Source of the DNA: Pectobacterium wasabiae CFBP 3304
GTDB taxonomy: Bacteria > Pseudomonadota > Gammaproteobacteria > Enterobacterales > Enterobacteriaceae
NCBI RefSeq assembly: GCF_001742185.1
Contig: NZ_CP015750.1
Coordinates: 4,712,001 to 4,776,000, forward strand
Length of the DNA stretch: 64,000 nt
Direction: 5' to 3'
Shown here: piece by piece, positions 49,029 through 58,107 of the stretch
How the letters are laid out: each line of letters starts with the position of its first letter
How positions within the stretch are numbered: the first letter of the stretch is position 1
Notes under the pieces: model-generated
Seen by the model: only the letters and a program-made list of their open reading frames with translations
What the model was told of the DNA's origin: nothing
Database searches by the model: none
Made by a program: the position numbers and the translations under genes

Positions 49029-49105
49029 GTGGTGGCCTTAGTCCGGAACAATTTGAAAGCCAGAATCTCACTTAGGGCCGCATCCACTTTACGTGGATAA
49101 GATCA
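49029..49105. repeat. Unnamed dispersed repeat, copy 2
   Basis: Direct copy of the core at 42926-43000: GTGGTGGCCTTAGTCCGGA, TTTGAAAGCCAGAA, CTTAGGGCCGCATCCACTTT and ACGTGGATAAGATC. On the minus strand both copies can be read as (M/V)DAALS followed by similar residues, which may be coincidence or a transposase remnant. Confidence 0.85.
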
Positions 49106-49143
49106 GCCAATTGGGATGAAATGAGAGGCAGAATATCTCTCAC

Positions 49144-49174
49144 CGTTTGCCAGCCGTCGGCTGGCAAACGTTTT
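49144..49174 (+). terminator. Probable terminator of edd
   Basis: Perfect 12-bp stem CGTTTGCCAGCC (49144-49155) with GGCTGGCAAACG (49159-49170), loop GTC, then TTTT. It lies 255 bases after the edd stop, beyond the repeat. Confidence 0.8.
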
Positions 49175-49198
49175 GCGTTGTTCAAAATGCTAACGTGT

Positions 49199-49228
49199 TG
49201 TCCTGTAAATCGAATTATTTAAGGTATG
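49199..49228. repeat. ERIC-end fragment
   Basis: TGTCCTGTAAATCGAATTAT followed by TTAAGGTATG resembles the terminal 30 bases of the ERIC copies at 12923-12952 and (reversed) 54525 onward. Only this end is present, so it looks like an ERIC remnant beside the gnt/edd block. Confidence 0.5.
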
Positions 49229-49244
49229 TAAACAAAGTAAGGAA

Positions 49245-49739
49245 TTAAATGCGGCGGGCCTGCCAGTATGCCCGTTTCCAATATACGTTATCCAGCGACG
49301 AGCGGATGACACCTTGGCTGGTGGAAGCGTGAATAAACTGGTCGTCTTTATCGTAAATACCGACATGCAGCCCACTGCCGCCGCTGCCCGTTTTGAAAAA
49401 GACCAAATCGCCCGGCAGCAAATTATCACGATCAATACGCTCCCCCAGCTCAGTTTGTTCTTCCGTGGTGCGCGGTAGCTGCATACCAAACTTATCGCGA
49501 AACGTCAGGTAGACAAAACCGGAGCAATCAACGCCATTACGATCCAGACCGCCATAACGATAAGGCGTTCGGTACCATTGTCCCAGTTGATCGTTTAGCT
49601 GCACCATCACCATAATCGAATCGCTCAGACGCGCATTCGGCGGCGGATTATTATGCCGACTGCTGCTACAGCCGACCAAAATCAGGCTGGCGAGGAGCAA
49701 ACTGTATCGTAGGATCAAACCAGGTCGTAAACGTATCAT
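49245..49739 (-). CDS. nlpC: NlpC/P60-family lipoprotein
   Basis: Putative cell-wall peptidase lipoprotein, 164 residues. Lipobox LVGC is followed by an NlpC/P60 catalytic domain with nucleophile Cys in DCSGFVYLTFRD and His in LHVGIYD. It is the last gene of the btuC-btuE-btuD-nlpC order, as in E. coli. A gap of about 150 bases separates it from btuD. Confidence 0.95.
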   Translation of the reverse strand: MIRLRPGLILRYSLLLASLILVGCSSSRHNNPPPNARLSDSIMVMVQLNDQLGQWYRTPYRYGGLDRNGVDCSGFVYLTFRDKFGMQLPRTTEEQTELGERIDRDNLLPGDLVFFKTGSGGSGLHVGIYDKDDQFIHASTSQGVIRSSLDNVYWKRAYWQARRI

Positions 49740-49888
49740 GCGCGATTACCATAAAACCGCCGAGGCCATAAACCTCTGGCGTTTGAAAATGCTAGGTATT
49801 GGATTAATTTAGCGTTTAATCAGGGTAGCTGGCAAGTAAAGGCGATTTTTCCTATTTTCTGGCGGCACCTATTTTCTAACGATAAAGG

Positions 49889-50665
49889 TTAGGCGCTGCG
49901 GGTGATAATCCAATTTCGGCCATCGACCACGTGCCGCTGAAACGCAACGCCGAACACTGGAGATAGCACTTCTGGCAGCATGACATCCTCCGTCTCGCCC
50001 TGTGCCACCAGAACGCCCGCCGACAGTAGCCACACACGATCCGCATGATGGGCGCTATGATTGAGATCGTGTGCGCAAACCACGACGGCAATCCCCAAGC
50101 GACAGAGTTCGCTCAGTAACGAATCCAGCGCCACCTGCTGAGCCACATCCAGACTGTTGGTCGGTTCATCCAGCAGCAGCAAACGCGCGTGCGGGTTGAT
50201 CGTCGGCCAAATCTGCAATAGTGCGGCCACCAGCCGAACGCGCTGCCACTCACCGCCTGATAGCTGCATGAGCGGGCGCGCTAGCTTGTCGGTTAACATC
50301 AGGCGTTCAGCCAGAAAGTGCACCACCTTTTCAACTGCGTATTCCTGAGCCAGCGGTGGTTGATGCAATTGCCAATACTGAAACACCGGCATCAGCGCCA
50401 GCGGCGGTTGCTGCTGTGCCAGATAGGCGCGTCGTGCGGCTAAATCCGCCGCCGTATACTGCGACAGTACAGTGCCAGCCAGATGGATCTCACCTTCACC
50501 CACCAATAAGCCAGCCACTCTTGCCAGCAACGTGCTCTTTCCGGCACCGTTTGGGCCAATGATATGCAGCAGTTCACCGCGATGGCATTCCGCAGTCGTT
50601 GGTGATAACCGCGGCAAGACGCTGGCCTGCCGCAGTTGCAATACTGGGGAAGTCTGCTGAGTCAA
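49889..50665 (-). CDS. btuD: BtuD, vitamin B12 ABC transporter ATPase
   Basis: ATPase of the cobalamin importer, 258 residues, with Walker [10 protein letters not shown], signature LSGGEWQR, Walker B LLLLDEPTNSLD and switch region CAHDLNHS. It appears to start with TTG at 50665, immediately after the btuE TAA (no gap), suggesting coupled translation at a modest level. No btuF or btuB is in this window, which is normal. Confidence 0.94.
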   Translation of the reverse strand: MTQQTSPVLQLRQASVLPRLSPTTAECHRGELLHIIGPNGAGKSTLLARVAGLLVGEGEIHLAGTVLSQYTAADLAARRAYLAQQQPPLALMPVFQYWQLHQPPLAQEYAVEKVVHFLAERLMLTDKLARPLMQLSGGEWQRVRLVAALLQIWPTINPHARLLLLDEPTNSLDVAQQVALDSLLSELCRLGIAVVVCAHDLNHSAHHADRVWLLSAGVLVAQGETEDVMLPEVLSPVFGVAFQRHVVDGRNWIITRSA

Positions 50666-51217
50666 TTATTTTGCCAACGCCGCTTCTATCGCTTTCACGA
50701 TGGTGTCATGGTCAGGCGACATATCCGGCGAAAAACGCTCAATCACGCGTCCGTCGCGATCCACCAGAAATTTCTCGAAATTCCACAGGATATCTTCTGG
50801 ATTCTTGGGCTTACGGCCTTTATTCACCAGGCGAGCAAAAAAATCACTCTTCCAAGTGCCATTGGCTTCCGGCTGCTGACGAATTAACAGTTGATATAGC
50901 GGGTGGCGGTTCTCACCGTTCACTTCAATCTTGCTGAACATCGGGAACTGAACGCCAAACGTCCCACGACAGAACTCCTGAATCTCTGCTTCCGAACCCG
51001 GTTCTTGACCTGCAAATTCATTTGATGGGAATCCCAGTACAACCAAACCTTGGTCACGATAGGTTTCGTAGAGTTTTTCCAACGCGTCATATTGTTTAGT
51101 CAGGCCGCATTGAGAGGCGACGTTGACGACTAAAGCAACCTGCCCTTTAAACGCTTCGAACGTTGTCGCTTTCCCGTCGATAGTGGTCAGCGGAATAGCG
51201 TAGATTTCAGTGCTCAT
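50666..51217 (-). CDS. btuE: BtuE, glutathione/thioredoxin peroxidase
   Basis: Thiol peroxidase reducing hydroperoxides; despite its name it is not needed for B12 transport in E. coli. The start at 51217 (MSTEIYAIPLTTIDG) gives 183 residues; a longer frame to 51259 adds 14 without support. The catalytic Cys is in NVASQCGLTKQ (Cys rather than selenocysteine), with LGFPSNEFAGQEPG and the FEKFLVDRDGRVIERF end. Confidence 0.96.
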   Translation of the reverse strand: MSTEIYAIPLTTIDGKATTFEAFKGQVALVVNVASQCGLTKQYDALEKLYETYRDQGLVVLGFPSNEFAGQEPGSEAEIQEFCRGTFGVQFPMFSKIEVNGENRHPLYQLLIRQQPEANGTWKSDFFARLVNKGRKPKNPEDILWNFEKFLVDRDGRVIERFSPDMSPDHDTIVKAIEAALAK

Positions 51218-51269
51218 CGTTTCGATCCTTTTGTTGGTAGAAATCAGCAGCGTCAGCAATAGAGACGAG

Positions 51270-52307
51270 CTAGAGTCGATTACGTAATAACAGCCAGATA
51301 AACCATGGCGATCCCAGCGTAGCGGTAACCACGCCTATCGGCAACTCGGCTGAACTCAGCGCAACACGAGCGACCGTATCTGCCAGCAGCAGAACACCGC
51401 CACCGGCTAACGCACATCCGGTCAATAAATAACGCTGATCGGTCAGTCCGCACAGCCGCAGCATGTGGGGGATTACCAAACCAATAAACGCGATGATACC
51501 GGCCAGCGCCACGCTCAACCCAACCTGTATCCCCATGACCAGCACGAGGATCGTGCGCCAGCGATAGACCGGTATACCCAATTGACGCGCCTGAATCTCG
51601 CCCAGCATCAGCCCATTCAGTACCGTGCCTTGACAGCTCAGCCATAGCAACAACGGTAATAGCGCCAACATCAGCCACCCATGTCGCCAGTCGATGCCGC
51701 TGAAACCGCCCATCATCCAGTACATCAATTGGCGTAAATCGAGGCTGGTACTGAAATAGACAGCCCAAGTCATCACCGCGCTACAGATAATCCCGAGCGC
51801 AATGCCGATGAGTAACAAACGGGTATTGGAAATATGACGGCGGGCAAAATGAAGTAACAGAAAGGTAATCAGTAGCGCACCAGCAATGGCGCTCAGGCTT
51901 AACACCCAGACGGGTAAAAGCCCCTGCCCTAACAGCACCGTCAACACTAAGGCGACGCCTGCACCGTTCGCGACACCCAACAGCCCCGGTTCAGCCAGCG
52001 GATTATCAAAGACGGCCTGCATGACCGTGCCAGACATAGCCAAACTGGCACCCACCAGCATCACGGCCAGCGTTCTGGGCAAACGCAACTGCCAGACAAA
52101 GAGTTGCTGGGCATCATCCAGCCAAGCCGTCGGCCAAATCCAGCGTTCCCCGGCGCACAGACTGACAACCAGCGTGAGCACAAGAAACGCCAACAGCAGT
52201 GCCAGACTTCGACGATCGCGTCTGCACTGCTGTTGTTTTAGCTGGCTGTAATGGGGTAACGGCATCGCGTGTTTTCGCGTGATATCACCCGGCGGTAATG
52301 GCTGCAT
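51270..52307 (-). CDS. btuC: BtuC, vitamin B12 ABC transporter permease
   Basis: FecCD-family permease with about 10 membrane helices. It carries [44 protein letters not shown] and the ATPase-contact loop [12 protein letters not shown]. It has 345 residues from the ATG at 52307. The ATG at 52265 (MPLPHYSQ) gives a length nearer E. coli (326), and neither has a strong ribosome site. It is the first gene of btuC-E-D-nlpC. The gene upstream is unrelated, whereas in E. coli it is ihfA. Confidence 0.93.
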   Translation of the reverse strand: MQPLPPGDITRKHAMPLPHYSQLKQQQCRRDRRSLALLLAFLVLTLVVSLCAGERWIWPTAWLDDAQQLFVWQLRLPRTLAVMLVGASLAMSGTVMQAVFDNPLAEPGLLGVANGAGVALVLTVLLGQGLLPVWVLSLSAIAGALLITFLLLHFARRHISNTRLLLIGIALGIICSAVMTWAVYFSTSLDLRQLMYWMMGGFSGIDWRHGWLMLALLPLLLWLSCQGTVLNGLMLGEIQARQLGIPVYRWRTILVLVMGIQVGLSVALAGIIAFIGLVIPHMLRLCGLTDQRYLLTGCALAGGGVLLLADTVARVALSSAELPIGVVTATLGSPWFIWLLLRNRL

Positions 52308-52479
52308 TGTTCACCGTAACAAGGAATTCAGCGCTATAAAAAGCGCAATCAAGAGAACACCCCGTGAGGGTTGCAACCACACAAGGCATCTCTAAATGTT
52401 GTCACGTATGTTAAACGATTTCGCCTACCTTACACGCTTTTTCCTTGCTACCGCGACGCATTCAAAATGAATACGACCG

Positions 52480-53244
52480 TTACTTGGTGCTGCATACCGC
52501 AATATAGTTAAGCTGGTTTCGATTACGGCGGAAGGTATGAAACATGTTGAAGAACATGCTGCGATTTTCTTTTTTCAGCGCATTTTTTACGATGCGTGCC
52601 GCACCCGCTACGCCTTCATCATAAATCAGCCCTTGCGGCGTCAGTAGCGTCATCGCGCCGTTATCATAGTTGACCTTGCTAAAGCCAGACTCCTGAAACA
52701 GCGTAACCCAGCGCTCACGCAGCATCGGCTGAGCGTGTACGTTGATCGCTTTATGCATCTGTTCCACCGCCTGCAATGCTCCGGTGTCCTTCTCGGAAAG
52801 CAGCATGATATCGTGCGTAATTAGGCGACCGCCCGGCTTTAGTACGCGATAATATTCAGCAATAATGCGGCTCTTGGCCTTGTCGGCATACATCGTCAGC
52901 ATGGCTTCATTAATCACCACGTCAAAGTGGTTATCGGGAAACGGCAGTTCCAGCGCATTTGCCTGCATAATCGTGACCTGCGAGGCCAAACCGTTCGCTG
53001 CCACATTTTCCTGCGCCTTCTGTAGCGCCACTTTATCCATATCCGCACCGATGACCTGACAGCCAAAACGGCGCGCGATCTCCATCGCCGTGGTGCCCAT
53101 ATTGCAGGCAACTTCCAGTACTACGCTGTCCTGCTGGAACCCAGCTTGACTGAGCAGCCATTCGGTTGCCTTTCTGCCGCCGGGGCGCAAACGCTTTTTC
53201 CCCAAGCGGGCTAAAAATTTATGTCCTGCTTCATGATCGCTCAT
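52480..53244 (-). CDS. Class I SAM-dependent methyltransferase (UbiE-like)
   Basis: Predicted 254-residue soluble methyltransferase. The Rossmann SAM-binding motifs are visible: VVLEVACNMGTTAMEIA (motif I), VIGADMD (acidic loop), FDVVINEAMLTMY (motif II) and RVLKPGGRLITHD (motif III). The substrate is unknown. It lies 38 bases after the cupin gene and is probably co-transcribed with it, opposite a Crp/Fnr-type regulator. This module separates btuC from the cobB cluster and is not in the E. coli neighbourhood I know, so it is probably accessory. Confidence 0.85.
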   Translation of the reverse strand: MSDHEAGHKFLARLGKKRLRPGGRKATEWLLSQAGFQQDSVVLEVACNMGTTAMEIARRFGCQVIGADMDKVALQKAQENVAANGLASQVTIMQANALELPFPDNHFDVVINEAMLTMYADKAKSRIIAEYYRVLKPGGRLITHDIMLLSEKDTGALQAVEQMHKAINVHAQPMLRERWVTLFQESGFSKVNYDNGAMTLLTPQGLIYDEGVAGAARIVKNALKKENRSMFFNMFHTFRRNRNQLNYIAVCSTK

Positions 53245-53282
53245 ACTGTCACTCCTTAATTCTGTGTTATCGCACTCGCTAT

Positions 53283-53624
53283 TTACTGCGTTTTCAGCGT
53301 CTTCAGCATGGTCAGCAACATACGTGACGACTGCTGTGCATCAACGGCATGAGGGATATTGGCGGGCATACGTACCAACGAGCCAGGCTGCGCGACGACA
53401 GGTTCACCCCCGATCGTCAGCAATAATTCACCTTCGAGGACCATAACCAGTGCATCATAAGGCGCACTGTGTTCGCTCAACCCCTGCCCTTGGTCAAAGG
53501 CAAATAGCGTAACATTGCCACCGTCGGTACGGGCCAACACGCGACTGGCGATACCGTGTTCGGTTGGAGTAATCAATTCATGGAGAACCAGCGCCTGTGC
53601 CGCCGGAAGGGTATTGTCTTTCAT
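53283..53624 (-). CDS. Cupin-domain protein
   Basis: Small single-domain beta-barrel protein, 113 residues. Cupin motif 1 is partly present (SEHSAPYDALVMVLEGEL) and motif 2 reads PGSLVRMPANIPHAVDA. Metal-ligand residues are incomplete: a His at the start, a Glu in LEGEL and a His in IPHAV, so metal binding is uncertain. It is the first gene of the pair with the methyltransferase, divergent from the Crp/Fnr-type gene. It may act as a small-molecule sensor or isomerase; nothing in the sequence decides. Confidence 0.8.
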   Translation of the reverse strand: MKDNTLPAAQALVLHELITPTEHGIASRVLARTDGGNVTLFAFDQGQGLSEHSAPYDALVMVLEGELLLTIGGEPVVAQPGSLVRMPANIPHAVDAQQSSRMLLTMLKTLKTQ

Positions 53625-53666
53625 AGAAACGCTCCGCTATTTTCGATTCAGCGCGCCATGATTTTG

Positions 53667-53685
53667 CTTGCTGAATTCATGCAAG
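53667..53685. promoter_or_regulatory. Dyad in the divergent cupin/regulator promoter
   Basis: CTTGC and GCAAG arms (53667-53671, 53681-53685) flank TGAATTCAT. They lie centrally in the 116-base gap between the two divergent genes. It could be the operator for the Crp/Fnr-type protein; the sequence differs from the FNR (TTGAT-N4-ATCAA) and CRP consensus. Confidence 0.5.
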
Positions 53686-53740
53686 TGATTATTATTTTCA
53701 TTTACTAGCTTGATGGTAATACCAGCCTCTGGGAGGGCAA

Positions 53741-54457
53741 ATGACATTTGTCAAAAAGGCGCTATCGCCCGATGAATACGGCGACGTGCTGTTTCAGCAT
53801 GACTGGATGCGCGGTGAACCCAGCGACGTGGTATGTGAGCTATTGGCCAAAAGCGAGCGCCTGTTTTTCCGACAGGATGACGTTCTGTTTCGCGAAGGCG
53901 ACAAAATGCAGCACTGTTTGCTGGTTGAAACGGGAAAATTACAGGCTTTTCGCCATACCTATGGCGGAGATGAGAAAATTTTCGGGCAGTTTGAACGCGG
54001 TGAGTTTGTCGCTATTGCCGCGGTATTTATGGATCACGGCCGCTTCCCGATGAATATTCGTGCACAAAGCGATGGCCACACGCTCATGATCCCACGGCAG
54101 GATATTCACCAGTTTTGTTTGCAACGCCCCGAGCTGGCGCTGCGTTTACTGAATTATCTGGGCAAAAAACTCTACTCGACGATCAACCAAATCGACTGGC
54201 TGACTTCCAGTTCCGCGCCACAGCGTCTGGCAGATTACCTGCTGCGCCAGCACCACATACAACAAACTCAGCATCTGATATTACCTGTGAGCCGCGGTCA
54301 ACTCGCCACATCATTGGGGATGCGTGGTGAAACATTGAGTCGATTGATGTCCGACTGGAAGCGACAGGGCCACATTACCTATCGAGGCCATCAGGTGGAA
54401 TTGTGCGATCTGAATTATCTGAAAGCGCTGGCAGCAGAGGCAAGACGGACATTCTGA
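53741..54457 (+). CDS. Crp/Fnr-family transcriptional regulator
   Basis: A 238-residue regulator. The N-terminal cyclic-nucleotide-binding-like domain (FFRQDDVLFREGDKMQHCLLVETGKLQAF, FGQFERGEFVAIAAVFMD) is followed by a long dimer helix and a C-terminal winged helix (VSRGQLATSLGMRGETLSRLMSDWKRQGHI). It lacks the N-terminal cysteine cluster of FNR, so it is not a simple oxygen sensor. It resembles the Dnr/NnrR-like branch in layout. The ligand is unknown. It probably controls the divergent cupin-methyltransferase pair. Confidence 0.85.
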   Translation: MTFVKKALSPDEYGDVLFQHDWMRGEPSDVVCELLAKSERLFFRQDDVLFREGDKMQHCLLVETGKLQAFRHTYGGDEKIFGQFERGEFVAIAAVFMDHGRFPMNIRAQSDGHTLMIPRQDIHQFCLQRPELALRLLNYLGKKLYSTINQIDWLTSSSAPQRLADYLLRQHHIQQTQHLILPVSRGQLATSLGMRGETLSRLMSDWKRQGHITYRGHQVELCDLNYLKALAAEARRTF

Positions 54458-54524
54458 CGGGGATAATTGGCGGTGCTAAGGCGTTGTAAGATGAAGCATG
54501 ACGGGCGAATAGAACAACGGTGGT

Positions 54525-54652
<128 letters not shown>

Positions 54653-54711
54653 ACATTTTGACAATTGTCATTCCCCCATCACCGAATTATCAACTACGCT
54701 TAGCTTACATT

Positions 54712-54730
54712 GATGAGAATAACTCTCATT
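54712..54730 (+). promoter_or_regulatory. Fur-like box upstream of the small Cys-rich ORF
   Basis: TGAGAATAACTCTCA (54714-54728) is a 7-1-7 inverted repeat close to the Fur core TGATAATNATTATCA (three mismatches). It is 40 bases before the ATG of the small ORF. Confidence 0.65.
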
Positions 54731-54768
54731 AACATATATGTCTTTATAAGACGCCGTGAGGTAACGCT

Positions 54769-54999
54769 ATGCTGGGCTTTTTCCGACGAACCTTATCTCT
54801 CCATGGAGCACGGTCACGCCATGCCAGCCAACAGCCGCCGCAGGCGGCCTCGCCGACAGAAACCGCTGCGCATGCTCACTGTAGCGAAAGTGAATATTGT
54901 TTCTTTAACCACGCCGCCATGTTGCCCTTCGATCAGCTTGACGAATGTTGTTGCGGCAACGATCGGCAAAAGAAAACGTCATCTTCATACGATTCATGA
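54769..54999 (+). CDS. Small Cys-rich protein with Fur-like control, unknown
   Basis: A 76-residue ORF. GAGG sits eight bases before the ATG, and a Fur-like palindrome lies upstream, so it is likely a real gene. The N-terminus is basic (MLGFFRRTLSLHGARSRHAS), the middle is Pro/Ala-rich, and the C-terminal half holds five cysteines (HAHCSESEYCFFNHAAM, DECCCGNDRQKK) with several His. This suggests metal binding, but I recognise no family. It lies between an ERIC element and the convergent cobB. Confidence 0.6.
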   Translation: MLGFFRRTLSLHGARSRHASQQPPQAASPTETAAHAHCSESEYCFFNHAAMLPFDQLDECCCGNDRQKKTSSSYDS

Positions 55000-55021
55000 C
55001 GTTTTCACGTTTTGCTGACGG

Positions 55022-55852
55022 TTAAAACTTGATGCTTTGACCACGCGTCAGCCAGGCACCGACAAACTCGGGCACCACGGTACTCGCGGGGCCGTAGATT
55101 TTTTCATCAAACTGGCTTTCTACCTGGCTAGGCTCCAGATTCAGCTCCAGCGTATAGGCGCCGTGTGAGTGGGCTTCATGGACAAAACCGGCAGCGGGAT
55201 AGACATGCCCCGACGTGCCAATCGCAATAAAGTAATCAGCCTGCGACAGTGCATGGTAAATTTTGTCCATGTGCAGCGGCATTTCACCAAACCACACCAC
55301 ATGCGGGCGTAACGGCGCGGGAAATTGACAGCAGTGGCAACGTTCACCGACAGCGAGGTCGTCCGTCCACTCAAAAATCTGCCCACTTTGGCTACAGCGT
55401 ATTTTCAGTAGCTCACCGTGCATATGGATGACGCGCCGGCTGCCGGCACGTTCATGCAGGTTATCGATGTTCTGTGTGATCAGTTGGAAGTTGTCTTCCA
55501 ACATCGCTTCCAGATTAGCCAACGCCAGATGCGCGGCATTAGGTACAATTTCCGGCTGCTGTAGCTGACGACGACGGGCGTTATAAAATTCCTGCACCAG
55601 TTCGGGATTACGCTGAAAGCCTTCAGGCGTCGCGACATCCTCGACTCGATGTTCTTCCCACAGGCCATCGGCGGCACGAAAGGTACGAATGCCAGACTCT
55701 GCCGAAATACCTGCGCCCGTCAGTACCACAACACGCGGTTTTTTCACTTCGCTTGCTGCCAGATAATCACGATGGAAAATACGCGCCCGAAGACGCTGTT
55801 GCCGCATACGCTTTCCCTTGTGAAAACGCCCTAATCGTTGACGCGTATACAT
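55022..55852 (-). CDS. cobB: CobB, NAD-dependent protein deacylase (sirtuin)
   Basis: Removes acetyl and succinyl groups from lysines using NAD+, for example reactivating acetyl-CoA synthetase. It has 276 residues. Sirtuin motifs are [26 protein letters not shown], the catalytic His in MHGELLK, the zinc cysteines (CSQSG, CHCC), [12 protein letters not shown] and ELNLEPS. The basic N-terminal extension ([20 protein letters not shown]) is typical of the enterobacterial long form. It lies 11 bases after nagK. Confidence 0.96.
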   Translation of the reverse strand: MYTRQRLGRFHKGKRMRQQRLRARIFHRDYLAASEVKKPRVVVLTGAGISAESGIRTFRAADGLWEEHRVEDVATPEGFQRNPELVQEFYNARRRQLQQPEIVPNAAHLALANLEAMLEDNFQLITQNIDNLHERAGSRRVIHMHGELLKIRCSQSGQIFEWTDDLAVGERCHCCQFPAPLRPHVVWFGEMPLHMDKIYHALSQADYFIAIGTSGHVYPAAGFVHEAHSHGAYTLELNLEPSQVESQFDEKIYGPASTVVPEFVGAWLTRGQSIKF

Positions 55853-55863
55853 ACTTTCTCCAG

Positions 55864-56775
55864 CTAGTTATCCATTATGTGTAGCAATGCCGCGCCACGT
55901 ACACCACCCGCATCGCCATGACGCGCTTTTTCTATACGTGGCAGCTTCGCAATCGGTAAAAGTCGCGCAGGAAGACGCGTCGGCAAAATCTGATAAATTT
56001 CGTCAAAATTCGACAAACCACCGCCCAATACCAACAAATGCGGATCGAACAGGGTCAGCAGATTGCCCAGACAGGCCGCCAGCAAATCCATAAAGCGGTC
56101 GACAAATTCCCGCGCTTTTTCCTCTCCGCCACGATAGTGCCGGATGATAGTGACAGCGGGTAGGGTTTCACCATACAGATGTTCGTATAGCCATTCAAAA
56201 CCGCGACCGGAAATATAATTCTCGATACAGCCTGATTGCCCACAGCCGCACTTCACGCGCGGAATATCCGCGCCGATGATATCCAATGCGTCGGACGGCA
56301 AGCGGAGATGGCCGAACTCACCCGCGATGCCGTTGCGCCCGTCCACCGGACGCCCGTTAATCACCAGCCCGCCGCCCAACCCGGTGCCCAAAATCACCCC
56401 TAACACGACAGGATAGGAACGGAACTCCGCGTCCCAGGCTTCAGACAGCACAAAACAGTTGGCATCGTTGCTGATACGAACGTCGCGCTGCAAGCGCTCT
56501 GACAAGTCAATGCGCAGCGGTTTTCCCATCGTCGCAGGCAGGTTGGCGGTGAATAGCGCCCCGCTTTCATTCTGGATGCCCGGCACGCCGATACCCACGC
56601 TTCCCTGCATACCAACCTGTGCGTCAGCCTCATGCACCAGATCGACCAGCGTAGTGAGCAAATCATCATAATTATTGCGCGGGGTCGGTACCCGCTTTTG
56701 CCACACCTTATTCAGCTCAGCGTCGAACACGCCCAGCTCAACTTTCGTGCCGCCCATGTCAAAACCGTAGTACAT
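55864..56775 (-). CDS. nagK: N-acetyl-D-glucosamine kinase, ROK family
   Basis: Phosphorylates GlcNAc released from recycled peptidoglycan. It has 303 residues, with ATP-binding [13 protein letters not shown], sugar-binding [11 protein letters not shown] and the ROK zinc motif [21 protein letters not shown] precedes the ATG. It lies downstream of lolE and next to cobB, the E. coli order. Confidence 0.96.
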   Translation of the reverse strand: MYYGFDMGGTKVELGVFDAELNKVWQKRVPTPRNNYDDLLTTLVDLVHEADAQVGMQGSVGIGVPGIQNESGALFTANLPATMGKPLRIDLSERLQRDVRISNDANCFVLSEAWDAEFRSYPVVLGVILGTGLGGGLVINGRPVDGRNGIAGEFGHLRLPSDALDIIGADIPRVKCGCGQSGCIENYISGRGFEWLYEHLYGETLPAVTIIRHYRGGEEKAREFVDRFMDLLAACLGNLLTLFDPHLLVLGGGLSNFDEIYQILPTRLPARLLPIAKLPRIEKARHGDAGGVRGAALLHIMDN

Positions 56776-56818
56776 GACTGCTCCTTAGGGTGTGATCGCA
56801 GTGCCACACGATAGGGAA

Positions 56819-56855
56819 TATCCCCGTCATATCTCAAGCCGCATGTGCGTTGGCT
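56819..56855. repeat. ERIC fragment between lolE and nagK
   Basis: TATCCCCGTCATATCTCAAG followed by CCGCATGTGCGTTGGCT matches one end of ERIC. The element is truncated within five bases of the lolE stop codon (56860). Confidence 0.75.
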
Positions 56856-56859
56856 TGGC

Positions 56860-58107
56860 TTACTGTCCGCTCAACACGCGGGCTGGGTCAATCCGACTAG
56901 CGCGCCGTGCCGGATACCAACTGGCAATCAGGCTCAGCACTAGCGATGTACCCAATACGATAAACACATCCATCAGATGTAATTCCGACGGCAGGAAATC
57001 AATAAAGTAGATGTCACCAGACAGCAGCTTATGACCGATGAGGGCTTCAATACCACGAATAATCGGCGTCAGTTGCAAGGTGGCGATCACGCCGACCACC
57101 GCCCCTATCACACTGCCCAACAACCCGGCCAATAGCCCGTACCAAATAAAGATAGCCCGAATCAGCCCATCTGACGCACCCAGCGTGCGCAAGACAGCAA
57201 TATCGCTACTTTTATCTTTCACCGCCATCACCAGCGTTGAAACAATATTAAAACAGGCCACGCCGATCACTAGGATCATCGCCAGATACATGATGGTTCT
57301 CACCATCTGAATGTCCCGATACATATAACCATAGGTGCCAATCCAACTGCGAATATAGACATAGGCATTCGTGACTTTGCCCGCATCGCGCACCAGTTTA
57401 TTGGCGGAGAACACATCGTTGGCTTTGATGGCGATCCCCGTCACGCTCTGCCCCATGTCCAGATACTGCTGGGCATCCGCAAGCGGAATCAGCGCTAAAC
57501 CGTGATCGAGCTGGCCGCTCAGTTGTAAAATACCGCTTATGTGCAGCCGGATGCGTTTAGGCTGCATCAACTTCATTTCTGGGTCACTGTTCGGGATCAT
57601 CACCGTGACCCAATCGCCCTGCGCCACATTCAGCGTTTTCGCCACACCTTGACCGATAATGACCTGCTGTTCACCGGGGCGAAACCGCTGCCAGGCATCA
57701 TTAAGCACATAGTTGGGTAACGCGCTGAGGCGTGTTTCCTGCTGCGGATCGACACCTTTTACCTGAATCGCCTGAAGCTTAGCGCCATTCTCCAACAACC
57801 CGGTGAAATTGATATAAGGCGCAGCGGCGGCAACGCCAGGCACCTGCTCGATTTTAGGCAGGATGTCCTGCCAGCCATCAAAAGGCTGATTAACCGGCTC
57901 GATCTCACCATGCGGCACCACCGCAAGAATGCGGTTATTCAGTTCGCGCTCAAACCCATTCATCGCGCTCAGGCCAAGAATCAGCACCGCCACACCGAGG
58001 GCGATACCCAACGTTGAAATAACCGAAATCAGCGAAACCATGCCACCGCGCCGACGGCCACGGCTAAATCGCAGGCCAATCAGCAACGAGAGCGGAGGAA
58101 AGGTCAT
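56860..58107 (-). CDS. lolE: LolE, lipoprotein release permease
   Basis: Subunit of the LolCDE ABC complex that extracts outer-membrane lipoproteins such as Lpp from the inner membrane. It has 415 residues with FtsX-type topology: one N-terminal helix ([40 protein letters not shown]), a large periplasmic domain and three C-terminal helices. The start overlaps the lolD stop as ATGA. Confidence 0.95.
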   Translation of the reverse strand: MTFPPLSLLIGLRFSRGRRRGGMVSLISVISTLGIALGVAVLILGLSAMNGFERELNNRILAVVPHGEIEPVNQPFDGWQDILPKIEQVPGVAAAAPYINFTGLLENGAKLQAIQVKGVDPQQETRLSALPNYVLNDAWQRFRPGEQQVIIGQGVAKTLNVAQGDWVTVMIPNSDPEMKLMQPKRIRLHISGILQLSGQLDHGLALIPLADAQQYLDMGQSVTGIAIKANDVFSANKLVRDAGKVTNAYVYIRSWIGTYGYMYRDIQMVRTIMYLAMILVIGVACFNIVSTLVMAVKDKSSDIAVLRTLGASDGLIRAIFIWYGLLAGLLGSVIGAVVGVIATLQLTPIIRGIEALIGHKLLSGDIYFIDFLPSELHLMDVFIVLGTSLVLSLIASWYPARRASRIDPARVLSGQ

